Made by a program: the position numbers and the translations under genes
The notes under the pieces: model-generated
What the model was told of the DNA's origin: nothing
Database searches by the model: none
What the model saw: the letters and a program-made list of their open reading frames with translations, nothing else
In this document: one piece after another, positions 16,553 to 24,648 of the stretch
How positions within the stretch are numbered: the first letter of the stretch is position 1
Layout: the number at the start of each line of letters is the position of its first letter
Assembly: GCF_039543525.1 (NCBI RefSeq)
Contig: NZ_BAABJX010000039.1
Span: forward strand, 1 to 64,000
Direction: 5' to 3'
From: Algivirga pacifica
GTDB taxonomy: Bacteria; Bacteroidota; Bacteroidia; Cytophagales; Flammeovirgaceae
Length of the DNA stretch: 64,000 bases

Positions 16553-19234
16553 ATGTGTCTTCGATATTTACTATTGATATTGCTAACGCCTACCATAGCC
16601 TTTTCTCAAGAAATAATCACGCAACAATCTTTTGAGGGAGAAGGCTGGGAGTATACGGCTAATACCCTTCCTTCTAGTATAGAGGGAGGCTTTATTGGTA
16701 AACCTTCGGTCTATCAGGAGCATTGTCGTATAGCGGCAGGGCAATATTCCTTGCAAGTAAGCAATCAAATGGTAAAAGTATCCCTTGAGGCTTTTTCATT
16801 GGAAGGAAGCCAGTACCATGTGTTTTCTTTCGCTTTGGCAGCAATAAGCCAAACAGTACTGAATGGTGTTGATGCTGGAGATCACGTTAGGGTATGGGTA
16901 GTTGGAGATGAGAAAGACTTAAGTGGTCATCCGACCTTAACGATACAGGCTCCTGATAGCCGTTCGAATATTAATTATGGTATTGTACAAGGTGCAGAAA
17001 AGACATTCTCTACCGTTGCAGGGCAGCAAGTGATCTTAAATGATATAGCCCCTGTATCTCGTTATTCTTTTGATATTCCTTCTGATTGGAATACACTTTG
17101 GGTACGTTTTGAACTACAAACGGATCAGGATAATGAAATATGGTGTTTGGATGATATTCAACTGATGGGAGAGCCTAAGGGATGTGTGAGAAATGTCCCT
17201 GCTCCTAACTTGTTACAGGCGTATGCATTGGATCATAACCGTATCGCTTATTCTGTAGCATCGGCAGATACCACAAAACAAATGTTACTGGTTTTAAGTG
17301 AAGCACTGTGGGACGGAGAGGTGCCTTGCTGGAAGGCATTAGAGGCTAGTGACAGATGGAAAGAAGGGAGTGCTATCGGTAATGGACATGTGGTGGCTAT
17401 AGGAGGAGAAGCATTGTTACAAGATACAATATATGGACTACAAGCTGGGGAGACTTATTTATTAACCTCCTATACTTATCAGGAGAACCAAGTACTTTCC
17501 CAATCCTCATCATCTTTGTATGTCACACTGGATTGTGGGGTAGCTTCTTCACAGGAATTACAAATAATAGAACAGACAGATAGCAGTCTGCAGGTTGATT
17601 GGAGTGATTCATCTTGTGCTTCTTATTATATGTTGCTAGGAACTAAGGGATTGCCTCTTGAGTTTCATCCGGAACGCCTAGTGTATACCTCTAATACAAT
17701 GTATGGGAGAGGAGAGATGATTGGAAATGCTCATGTATTGTATTGGCAGGAGACCACCGTACGAAGAGATGAAGGAGTCCGGATAGAAGGATTATCCAAG
17801 GAAGAGGATTATTTATTTTACTTATTGGTCTTTCAGAGGGGGGAATGGAAGGTAGTGGATACGTATTTTTTTGGAAAAAAAGTAGAGAAGCAGTTACTGG
17901 AAAATTTTGAGGGGAATTTTAAGAATAGCTATACACAAGGAGGAGAGACCTTTGGCAGTGGCCCCTGGTATTTTGAAGAGGCAGGCGTATTTACGGCCAA
18001 TCGTTATGATACTTTTCATGGGAAGAGAAGTATTCGTATGAGGGCTTCCGGAAAAGCAGAAATGCAGTTTGATTTGGAAGGGGAAGTGGGTAGGCTCTGC
18101 ATACAACATGCTGCTTATTATCGAGATCCTACGGCATTTTGGGTACTGGAGGTATCTACTGATCAAGGGCAACATTGGGAGGTGTTAGGAGATACCGTTC
18201 AGTCTATGGCTGCTCAATTTCAAACCGCCATTTTTGAGGTCAATCAACGAGGACCTATACGCTTCAGAGTAAGGATGACTCATGGGGTACGACTTAATTT
18301 AGATGATATCTATGTAGATGATGTCATTAGGAATGGACATTTGTCGGTTTATTCTCCTCAAGTAGTGATGCCTTTGACGGAAAAAGATACCCTTGTACAG
18401 ACATATACTGTGAGCCCACGGAATACAGAATTTATACTGCAACTACATAATTATGGGCAGGTGCCGTTGGAAATTACCCAACTTAAGGTGATAGGGGCTG
18501 ATTCAATCATTACTGTTCATAAAGGAGAAAAGGTATTGGAGTCTTCTGGGTGGGAGGAAATGACGATAGGGGTGAATATCTCAAAGCAAGGGATTTATCA
18601 GGCGAAAATTATGTATTGTGGGAGAGATAGTACCTTGCTGAACGAAACCAACCTTAGTATTCAGGTATTGGAGAAACCACAAATTGTAGCCTTGCCTTTA
18701 CAGTGGTTATCAGTGGAAGGGAAAGTGAAAGATGGTTGTGATGAGCTTTATTTTGAGTTGGCTGATACAAAGGAGGGAGTCTTAGAATTACAGATTAGTG
18801 CTGATGGGTATGATTTTGAGACAGTAGGAAATCCTCAGAAAATGAAAGAAGGGAAAAGGGATTATTATTACTCTAATTGTAAAAGGATGCGTAGGGTTAA
18901 TTATTACCGAGCCGTAGCCCTTCAGGATAATGGAACACTACGTTATAGTCCGGTCGTACGTGTTGTAGGTGGTGAATGGTCTGTGGAAGATTGGAGTATC
19001 TACCCCAATCCCGTTAAAGAACAGGTATACTTAAGGATTCCAGAGGGAAAGGAGTATTATATGGAAGTGAGTGATTTATTGGGAAGACAGTTGCTTTCAA
19101 GGTATGGTAGTAAAAGAGAGCTTGAAAGAGCGATTATGCAGTATCGATTGACTTGGCCTACAGGAACGGTGATGTTAAAACTTTCTGACGGACGTCGACA
19201 GCGATATTTTAAAGTGATGATCGAAGGGGAGTAG
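16553..19234 (+). CDS. large secreted protein with T9SS sorting domain
   Basis: 893 aa. Signal peptide 1-18 (AFSQ). Two jelly-roll-like choice-of-anchor regions (about 19-205 beginning QSFEGEGWEYT, and about 447-600 beginning LLENFEGNFKNSYTQGG) flank two fibronectin-III-like segments (about 215-440). Each jelly-roll ends with the common LDDI[QY] motif (CLDDIQL, NLDDIYVDDV). The C-terminal sorting domain starts near 823 (WSIYPNPVKEQVYLRIP). No catalytic residues are evident, so a surface adhesin or matrix-binding role is the reasonable inference. Confidence 0.78.
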   Translation: MCLRYLLLILLTPTIAFSQEIITQQSFEGEGWEYTANTLPSSIEGGFIGKPSVYQEHCRIAAGQYSLQVSNQMVKVSLEAFSLEGSQYHVFSFALAAISQTVLNGVDAGDHVRVWVVGDEKDLSGHPTLTIQAPDSRSNINYGIVQGAEKTFSTVAGQQVILNDIAPVSRYSFDIPSDWNTLWVRFELQTDQDNEIWCLDDIQLMGEPKGCVRNVPAPNLLQAYALDHNRIAYSVASADTTKQMLLVLSEALWDGEVPCWKALEASDRWKEGSAIGNGHVVAIGGEALLQDTIYGLQAGETYLLTSYTYQENQVLSQSSSSLYVTLDCGVASSQELQIIEQTDSSLQVDWSDSSCASYYMLLGTKGLPLEFHPERLVYTSNTMYGRGEMIGNAHVLYWQETTVRRDEGVRIEGLSKEEDYLFYLLVFQRGEWKVVDTYFFGKKVEKQLLENFEGNFKNSYTQGGETFGSGPWYFEEAGVFTANRYDTFHGKRSIRMRASGKAEMQFDLEGEVGRLCIQHAAYYRDPTAFWVLEVSTDQGQHWEVLGDTVQSMAAQFQTAIFEVNQRGPIRFRVRMTHGVRLNLDDIYVDDVIRNGHLSVYSPQVVMPLTEKDTLVQTYTVSPRNTEFILQLHNYGQVPLEITQLKVIGADSIITVHKGEKVLESSGWEEMTIGVNISKQGIYQAKIMYCGRDSTLLNETNLSIQVLEKPQIVALPLQWLSVEGKVKDGCDELYFELADTKEGVLELQISADGYDFETVGNPQKMKEGKRDYYYSNCKRMRRVNYYRAVALQDNGTLRYSPVVRVVGGEWSVEDWSIYPNPVKEQVYLRIPEGKEYYMEVSDLLGRQLLSRYGSKRELERAIMQYRLTWPTGTVMLKLSDGRRQRYFKVMIEGE

Positions 19235-19326
19235 AGGAATGAAGAGTGAAAAATGAAGAATTAAGAATGAAAAATTAAGAATGAGGAATTTAATTAAGAA
19301 TTCTTCATTCTTAATTCTTCATTAAA
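19235..19326. repeat. heptanucleotide array with foldback
   Basis: The array starts 4 bp after the TAG stop of the upstream gene. Seven units of the AATGAAG/AATTAAG/AGTGAAA kind are followed by the complementary TTCTTCA and TTCTTAA units, so the two halves can pair over roughly 20 bp. It may act as a terminator-like structure. Confidence 0.75.
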
Positions 19327-19417
19327 TAAGACAGGTGTTTCATAAGTTTTTGCTGTACCTTAAAACACCTAAACATGATGAACGAGCAAAGCGCAATGAA
19401 ACATAGTGAGCAGGAAC

Positions 19418-19828
19418 TTAGTCCAATAATGGCTCATAGTCCTCTTCCTCAAACCCGGGGTCCGGTACTTTGATAAGGTCCACTGGGATGTCGACTACCT
19501 CTTTGAAGTCTTCTCCGTATTCTTGCATATCCTCGTCTTGTTCCTCAAAGTACCAGTTCAGGACGATGCTACGTTCCTCATTAGGGATTTGCTCTAGGAG
19601 ACGGAATATCTCAAAAAGGCACTTTTGTGTACTGGTATTGATATGCTCCAGAAATACGTCAAATACAGTAGCTTCACAAGGGCTCTCAATGTAGTCCTTG
19701 ATTTGTTGGATATAAGGCTCATAAAACTCTTTGGCATTCTCTGGAGTAGAGCGGCCCTTGATAGAGAAATACCCGTTTTCAAGGTCGAATTTTACGGTAG
19801 GGATTCTGAAAGTTCTTCCTTTTGTCAT
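19418..19828 (-). CDS. SiaC-like DUF1987 regulatory phosphoprotein
   Basis: 136 aa, the whole-family length. Residues 1-40 match the family opening (FRIPTVKFDLENGYFSIKGRSTPENAKEFYEPY). The phosphorylation segment FLEHINTSTQK (Thr65-Thr67) corresponds to the region of the phosphothreonine described in Pseudomonas SiaC. The C-terminus is very acidic. In the SiaABCD pathway a SpoIIE/PP2C phosphatase and a dedicated kinase control this phosphoprotein, which in turn acts on a diguanylate cyclase. Two SpoIIE phosphatases occur in this window (41.1 and 50.6 kb) but neither is adjacent, and no SiaB-type kinase is visible. Partner assignment is inferred. Confidence 0.85.
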   Translation of the reverse strand: MTKGRTFRIPTVKFDLENGYFSIKGRSTPENAKEFYEPYIQQIKDYIESPCEATVFDVFLEHINTSTQKCLFEIFRLLEQIPNEERSIVLNWYFEEQDEDMQEYGEDFKEVVDIPVDLIKVPDPGFEEEDYEPLLD

Positions 19829-20150
19829 GTTTTTTTGTGTTGAAGTGTACTGGCTTGATGAAACACAATTACCATAAAACGGATTGCTTTAAATATTGTG
19901 ATTCAATCAGCTTTTGGGTTAAATATAGTGAGAATAGAACACTTTTAATAAATGTTATTGGAGAGAAGAAAGTGGCAGTAAGAAATTACTGCCTTTTTTC
20001 ATGGTTTTGGTCAGCTTAAGCTAAATTGCTAAAGACCATTTTAGTCGGTTTGTATTAGAAGTACGTTGATGGAAAAGAGATATTGTATGAAGAATATGGA
20101 ATATTACCGTTTTCTCTCTAATTGCTTGAAAAATAATATAGTGAGTATTT

Positions 20151-20230
20151 CCTTTATAAGGTTATAGTGTTTTCTTATTGGGTTATAAGAAACTCTTATT
20201 GGGGAATAAGCATAGAATCTATTTACTTTG
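20151..20230 (+). promoter_or_regulatory. tandem-dyad operator and promoter of the peroxiredoxin gene
   Basis: Two dyads, CTTAT-N6-ATAAG at 20174-20189 and CTTATT-GGGG-AATAAG at 20195-20210, share CTTATTGGG as a direct repeat spaced exactly 21 bp (two helical turns). A third palindrome CCTTTATAAGG lies at 20151-20161. The second dyad overlaps TTG at 20199-20201, which with TACTTTG at 20224-20230 makes a plausible -33/-7 promoter. This suggests a redox regulator (OxyR or PerR type). The regulator itself is inferred. Confidence 0.6.
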
Positions 20231-20298
20231 CACTGTGTTCAAAAGGAAACACACTCTAAAAAGTAAAATCATTATTCATTTAATCAAAAATATATATT

Positions 20299-20931
20299 AT
20301 GTCATTGATCAATAAGCCAGCACCATTGTTCTCTGCACCTGCAGTTATCAACGGAGACGAAATCGTAGAAGACTTCTCTTTGGAGCAGTATATCGGTAAG
20401 AACGAAGTAGTATTCTTCTTCTACCCAAAAGATTTCACATTCGTTTGTCCTACAGAGATTCTTGCTTTCCAGGAGAAATTGGCGGAGTTCGAGAAAAGAG
20501 GTGTGAAAGTAGTAGGATGTTCTACTGATACAGAAGAGTCTCACCTGGCTTGGTTGTCTACACCAAAAGCAAACGGTGGTATCGAGGGAGTTACTTATCC
20601 AATCGTAGCAGATACTGCTAAAACAATCGCTCAAAACTTCGACGTATTGGCTGGTGAGTACACAATGGACGAAGAAACTGGAGAGCTTGCATTCGAAGGA
20701 GCTCCTGTAGCTTTGAGAGGTACTTTCGTAATTGACAAGAAAGGTCTAATCAGACATATGTACATCAACGATCTTCCATTGGGTAGAAACATTGATGATA
20801 CATTGAGAATCGTAGAGGCACTTCAGTACACTGAGGAGCACGGTGAGGTTTGTCCTGCAAACTGGGAAGAAGGTAAAGAAGCAATGAAAGCAACTAGAGA
20901 AGGTGTTGCAGAGTACCTTTCTAAGCACTAA
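20299..20931 (+). CDS. typical 2-Cys peroxiredoxin (AhpC/Prx1 family)
   Basis: 210 aa. Peroxidatic Cys50 sits in FTFVCPTEI and resolving Cys185 in GEVCPANW, the signature of typical 2-Cys peroxiredoxins that reduce H2O2 and organic peroxides as obligate dimers. The extended C-terminus after Cys185 (ATREGVAEYLSKH) carries no YF motif, so it may be robust to overoxidation (an inference from family behaviour). Codon usage is strongly biased to preferred codons, as in highly expressed genes. It is monocistronic, with a strong terminator downstream and a dyad-rich promoter upstream. No AhpF is adjacent, so the reductant is probably thioredoxin. Confidence 0.95.
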   Translation: MSLINKPAPLFSAPAVINGDEIVEDFSLEQYIGKNEVVFFFYPKDFTFVCPTEILAFQEKLAEFEKRGVKVVGCSTDTEESHLAWLSTPKANGGIEGVTYPIVADTAKTIAQNFDVLAGEYTMDEETGELAFEGAPVALRGTFVIDKKGLIRHMYINDLPLGRNIDDTLRIVEALQYTEEHGEVCPANWEEGKEAMKATREGVAEYLSKH

Positions 20932-20965
20932 TCATAAGTGGCATAAGCCGTAGCAATACGGTGTT

Positions 20966-21001
20966 AAAAGGGTTTCCAAGATAATTTGGAAACCCTTTTT
21001 T
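20966..21001 (+). terminator. rho-independent terminator of the peroxiredoxin gene
   Basis: A 14-bp perfect stem (AAAAGGGTTTCCAA with TTGGAAACCCTTTT), 6-nt loop, T-run of six. It is 35 bp past the stop. Confidence 0.92.
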
Positions 21002-21051
21002 GCTTTCTGTATGTAGCGTTGTAATAAGTAATGCCGCTGTTGAAAAAGTGT

Positions 21052-21082
21052 TTATCGGTTATTGCTTATCGCTTATCGTTTA
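21052..21082. repeat. heptanucleotide array (TTATCGN type)
   Basis: Four units in perfect register: TTATCGG, TTATTGC, TTATCGC, TTATCGT. It lies 60 bp upstream of the AACTGAT tandem array and is the complement of the AACCGAT word. Confidence 0.75.
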
Positions 21083-21145
21083 AAAAAATGTTGAAAAAAT
21101 ACCGATAGGGTATTGTATGTCGTTTAGGGTTAAAATAATTTTCTT

Positions 21146-21271
21146 AACTGATAACTGATAACTGATAACTGATAACTGATAACTGATAACTGATAACTGA
21201 TAACTGATAACTGATAACTGATAACTGATAACTGATAACTGATAACTGATAACTGATAACTGATAACTGAT
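21146..21271. repeat. 18 perfect tandem copies of AACTGAT
   Basis: Eighteen uninterrupted copies of the 7-bp unit AACTGAT (126 bp), about 145 bp upstream of the amine oxidase start. Perfect homogeneity points to recent slippage expansion, and copy number is likely to vary between strains. Length is not a multiple of a codon-sized coding repeat in any gene, so it is not coding. The remainder of this 484-bp gap holds the peroxiredoxin terminator, the TTATCGN array and a possible -7 box (CATATTTG at 21355). Confidence 0.97.
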
Positions 21272-21415
21272 AAAGACGATAACGGCTTCAAACCTAATTA
21301 CTACATCATAGAAATATTCATTGGATAAATTATCTCGAATAAAGATTTTATAGACATATTTGTAGTAATTTCGTTCGATTGTAACCTTTTGACAACATTA
21401 TAATCAAAGTTCCTT

Positions 21416-22669
21416 ATGCATGTACTTATTGTTGGAGCAGGAGTTAGTGGTTTATACCTTGCACATATTCTGCAAGAGCAAGGGATAGAAGTAACAGTGT
21501 TGGAAGCAAGGGACCGTATTGGTGGACGGATACGGACTGAGCAGCGGGAGGACCATTTTTTGGAGTTGGGAGCAGAGCAGGTTCATGGCAGGAAATCGTC
21601 TTTGGCAGAAATGCTACAGTATCTGCAGATTCCCATGCGCCCTTATCACGGAGATGTATATTATTGGTTCAACCGAAAGCTTCTTCAAAAGAAAGATATC
21701 AGGCAAGAAGATCGACTACAAAGTTTCTATCGGCAATGGGATAAGGCGATGATTGAGGGGGTAGAAACCGAAATATCTATGGATAGGTATTTTCATCGCA
21801 GGCCTTTCTATGGAAATGATTTACGTAACCTCTTACAGGCATTGGCAGCTGAATATGGTACATCTGCTGATCGGTTAGGCATGAAAGCGTTAAGCTTAGA
21901 GGAACAACAATGGCATTCCGGTGATATCGATTATTATATCCAACAACCCTTTTCACAGGTATGTACTTATTTTGAAGAGCGCTTGAAAGGATGTATACAT
22001 TTGAAAACAGTAGTCAAGGGAATTGATTATTCATCAAAAAAGGTACGTGTGCTAGATCATCATTCCAAGGAATGGGAAGCTGATAAGGTAGTGCTTACGG
22101 TGCCTATTGGGGTACTGAAGGCTGCTGATATTGGTTTTAATCCTCCTTTGTCCCCCTCCAAGAGAGAGGCGATTGATCGAATTGGAAATGATATTGGTAT
22201 GAAAATGGTGATGCGTTTTGATACGGCTTGGTGGGATGATGAAATGCAGGAAGTCCTTGGGGGTGAGTTGTGTACGGACTATTGGGTAGGGGAGCAAAGT
22301 ACAGAAAACGTACTGGTTGCTTATTTGATGGGAGAGAAGGCCGCACACGTACAGGGCTGGAGTCAGGAGAAACTGTCCGAAGCATTGTGTGCAGAGTTGC
22401 AGGAAATGTTTGGAATAGAACATTTGATTGACCATCTGCAGGAGTTGGTTGTCAAGGATTGGGGAGCAGACCCTTACAGTAAAGGCGCTTATTCTTTTGC
22501 GGCCCCATACAGTGAAGGGATGAGGGAGGTTTTGGCAGAGCCTTTAGGTGATACCTTGTTTTTTGCTGGAGAAGCAACTAACACAGAAGGACATGCAGCC
22601 AGTATTCACGGAGCTATGGAATCCGCAGAGAAGGTTGCTGAAATTATTTTAGGAGAAATAGTAATGTAG
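21416..22669 (+). CDS. FAD-dependent flavin amine oxidase
   Basis: 417 aa of the monoamine/polyamine oxidase superfamily. The N-terminal dinucleotide motif (VLIVGAGVSGLYLAHILQEQ, residues 3-22) is followed by EARDRIGGRI. The C-terminal FAD-binding block LFFAGEATNTEGHAASIHGAM (about 383-403) is also intact. Middle segments VVLTVPIGVLKAADIGFNPPL are typical. It is expected to oxidise an amine substrate with release of H2O2 and aldehyde. The nearby peroxiredoxin fits that by-product, but this is inference. No signal peptide. It leads a run with the two FecR-like genes (21-bp gap to the first). Confidence 0.88.
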   Translation: MHVLIVGAGVSGLYLAHILQEQGIEVTVLEARDRIGGRIRTEQREDHFLELGAEQVHGRKSSLAEMLQYLQIPMRPYHGDVYYWFNRKLLQKKDIRQEDRLQSFYRQWDKAMIEGVETEISMDRYFHRRPFYGNDLRNLLQALAAEYGTSADRLGMKALSLEEQQWHSGDIDYYIQQPFSQVCTYFEERLKGCIHLKTVVKGIDYSSKKVRVLDHHSKEWEADKVVLTVPIGVLKAADIGFNPPLSPSKREAIDRIGNDIGMKMVMRFDTAWWDDEMQEVLGGELCTDYWVGEQSTENVLVAYLMGEKAAHVQGWSQEKLSEALCAELQEMFGIEHLIDHLQELVVKDWGADPYSKGAYSFAAPYSEGMREVLAEPLGDTLFFAGEATNTEGHAASIHGAMESAEKVAEIILGEIVM

Positions 22670-22690
22670 AAACTATAATTAATCGGAAAT

Positions 22691-23515
22691 ATGAGATTGG
22701 CTATATTTAGAATAACGTTGCTTGTATTGCTCGTTTGGGCAGGTAAGGTAAATGCACAGGGGAGTAAGGTTGAAGTCTTGCATATGCAGGGAGAAGTTTT
22801 CAAAATGCCCTCCAATACACTTTTAGAGTTGGGAGAAGAAATTCAGGAAACACAAAAGCTAAGATTTGCCACACCATCTGCTAAAGTAATGATAGTGAAT
22901 GATGAGGGAGTACGTGCCGTATTGACACCTCAGCAAGGAAAAGAAGGTGATAGTGAGTTTGTGCAGATTGTCAAGGAGCTTATGCCTGATAAAGTAAATA
23001 TCTCCTTGAGCTCCAGAGCGGCAGATGCCGTGTCAGAAGTGAGAAGTTTTACGGATTTTTTTGGAGAAGGAACTTTCATGGTATTAGGGGATACGCTACA
23101 GATGCAACTCGCTCCAGATGTATATCCAGAGGAACAACATAAAGTATATGTTTTCCGTTATGAAATTGACGGGAAACCGGTACAGAAAATCTTACCTCTT
23201 CAGAATAATCAGTTGACCTTGGTTCGTCAGGTATTATTTCCTTCAGGAAAGACGTACCCTGCTGAGGTTTATTATACGAATCGTGTAACGAAGTATTCCA
23301 TCAAGTATGCATCAGCAAACCTGCTATTCGTAAGCCCAGGGAAACTACAAAAAGAGTTGGAGATGCTCAGGGGATATTATGAGAAGGAAGGAAAAGAAAT
23401 GACGGCAAAAGAACTCAAAAATGAGTTTTTACTATTTGTCTATCAGGCATATGGACAGACAGACTGGAAGGTGATGGAAGATTGGTTGACTAAAAGCTTT
23501 GACCTGCAAGGGTAA
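22691..23515 (+). CDS. exported FecR-like protein, paralog 1
   Basis: 274 aa with signal peptide MRLAIFRITLLVLLVWAGKVNAQ. Residues 27-80 read VEVLHMQGEVFKM...LELGEEIQETQKLRF...AKVMIVNDEGVRAVL, which matches the FecR-domain rhythm (short beta strands, G-D or G-E turn, 'threshold' loop). The rest is alpha/beta of unknown type. It aligns along its length with the next gene: common blocks DSEF, the FxxFFxExxFxVLGxxLxxxL segment around residues 118-140, and the closing YQAYGQTDW/YGNLDY segment. It is unlike classical FecR in having no cytoplasmic N-terminus or sigma factor neighbour. Probably periplasmic. Function unknown. Confidence 0.7.
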   Translation: MRLAIFRITLLVLLVWAGKVNAQGSKVEVLHMQGEVFKMPSNTLLELGEEIQETQKLRFATPSAKVMIVNDEGVRAVLTPQQGKEGDSEFVQIVKELMPDKVNISLSSRAADAVSEVRSFTDFFGEGTFMVLGDTLQMQLAPDVYPEEQHKVYVFRYEIDGKPVQKILPLQNNQLTLVRQVLFPSGKTYPAEVYYTNRVTKYSIKYASANLLFVSPGKLQKELEMLRGYYEKEGKEMTAKELKNEFLLFVYQAYGQTDWKVMEDWLTKSFDLQG

Positions 23516-23520
23516 TGGTG

Positions 23521-23579
23521 TTCACTAAGGTTGAATAAATACTCAACGTTAGTGAAAGGATAACCGATAAGTAATAAGC
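23521..23579. repeat. hairpin plus three heptamers between the FecR-like genes
   Basis: TTCACTAAGGTTGA pairs with TCAACGTTAGTGAA (13 of 14) around an 8-nt loop at 23521-23556, directly followed by GATAACC, GATAAGT and AATAAGC units (23559-23579). No T-run follows, so read-through to the second FecR-like gene is expected. Confidence 0.5.
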
Positions 23580-23647
23580 CCGGTGTCTACAGGTTTAATT
23601 TGAAGAGTTATAGTAAACGGCTAAGCGAGAACTAATTATAATTAACA

Positions 23648-24535
23648 ATGAGAATAACTATGCGGAAAATGTTTTTTCATGCTCAGTGGCTATTGGTAGT
23701 GGTGGCGATATGGAGCAGTATGATGGCAGCTGCAAACGCTTTGGAACCTGTGGCTGTACAAGATGATGATACTGTCTATGTTTTGCATGTTAAAGGCGAT
23801 ATCAAGATCAAGAGAACGGGTGTCTTAATTCAAGAAGGGGATGAGATTGCAGCTCATGAACAGTTGTCATTTCTGGATAAGCAGGCAAAGGCTGTTGTGA
23901 TTGATGATAATGGTGTCAAGAAAATGTTGCAGCTGAACTCGGATGTTGCTTCTCACGACAGTGAGTTTGTGGCAGTATTAAATGAGGTGCTGAACCCCTT
24001 CAATGTGAAAAATGCACAGTTGAGTACGCGTAGCTCCCAGTTTGCTCCTATCCATAATCTACATGATTACTTTACGGAAGAGCCTTTCTCCGTGTTGGGA
24101 ACTAAATTGACTCTTCATTTTGATCTGGAACAGTATCAATTGAGTAGTGGAGTAGGGTATATGAACCTGATCAAGAATGTAGATGGTTTTGAGCAGGTAC
24201 TGAAGCTGGAGAGCAATGCAGATAACAGCATTTTGTTTGATCTGGCAAAGCATTTTGATAATGACGAGAGAGTGGCGAATAACTTTATTCTTGAGTATTG
24301 GCTGGTAGATACGGCCTTGCCTCAGGTAGACGCTACAGTGTGTTTACGTTTTATTGATGAGCAAAGAGCCTTGAAGCAGGTGGAAATTATTGAACGTGTA
24401 CATGCAAAACAAAGTGATAAAGTAAGTCAAGGGGCTGTACAGCGTGAGATCTATGACTTCTTTACTCGCGTCTATGGAAACCTGGATTACGGACATTTTT
24501 CGGAATGGTATCGACAGCACAGTAAGCTCAATTAA
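23648..24535 (+). CDS. exported FecR-like protein, paralog 2
   Basis: 295 aa. A second Met at residue 5 is an equally possible start. The signal sequence ends around AAANALE. Residues 42-95 (VYVLHVKGDIKIKRTGVLIQEGDEI...AKAVVIDDNGVKKML) repeat the FecR-like pattern of the gene before. Shared downstream blocks (DSEFVAVLNEVL, HDYFTEEPFSVLGTKL, FFTRVYGNLDYGHFSEWY) show that the two arose by tandem duplication and have since diverged deeply. No Cys pair or enzyme motif is seen. Lying between paralog 1 and a CHASE2-like sensor, it is plausibly a periplasmic partner of that sensor (inference). Confidence 0.7.
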   Translation: MRITMRKMFFHAQWLLVVVAIWSSMMAAANALEPVAVQDDDTVYVLHVKGDIKIKRTGVLIQEGDEIAAHEQLSFLDKQAKAVVIDDNGVKKMLQLNSDVASHDSEFVAVLNEVLNPFNVKNAQLSTRSSQFAPIHNLHDYFTEEPFSVLGTKLTLHFDLEQYQLSSGVGYMNLIKNVDGFEQVLKLESNADNSILFDLAKHFDNDERVANNFILEYWLVDTALPQVDATVCLRFIDEQRALKQVEIIERVHAKQSDKVSQGAVQREIYDFFTRVYGNLDYGHFSEWYRQHSKLN

Positions 24536-24567
24536 GGATGAGCGATAAGTGCTATTATATTTTTTGT

Positions 24568-24641
24568 TTATTGGTTATTGCTTATGGTTTAATGCTCAGT
24601 TGAATTAAACGATAAACAATAACCGATAACCGATAAACAAA
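24568..24641. repeat. paired heptanucleotide arrays (TTATTGG and AACCGAT types)
   Basis: Four units of TTATTGG/TTATTGC type (24568-24595) are followed by five of AAACGAT/AACCGAT type (24607-24641), each in unbroken 7-bp register. The two halves are roughly complementary and can fold together. The array ends 8 bp before the CHASE2-like start codon, so it forms the leader of that gene. Confidence 0.85.
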
Positions 24642-24648
24642 CTTTATC

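Noticed and set aside
21146..21271. CRISPR array
   Set aside because: The repeat is a bare 7-bp tandem unit with no spacers, and no cas gene is nearby.
20299..22669. Operon of peroxiredoxin and amine oxidase
   Set aside because: A strong terminator and a 484-bp gap with tandem repeats separate them, so only a functional and not a transcriptional link is possible.
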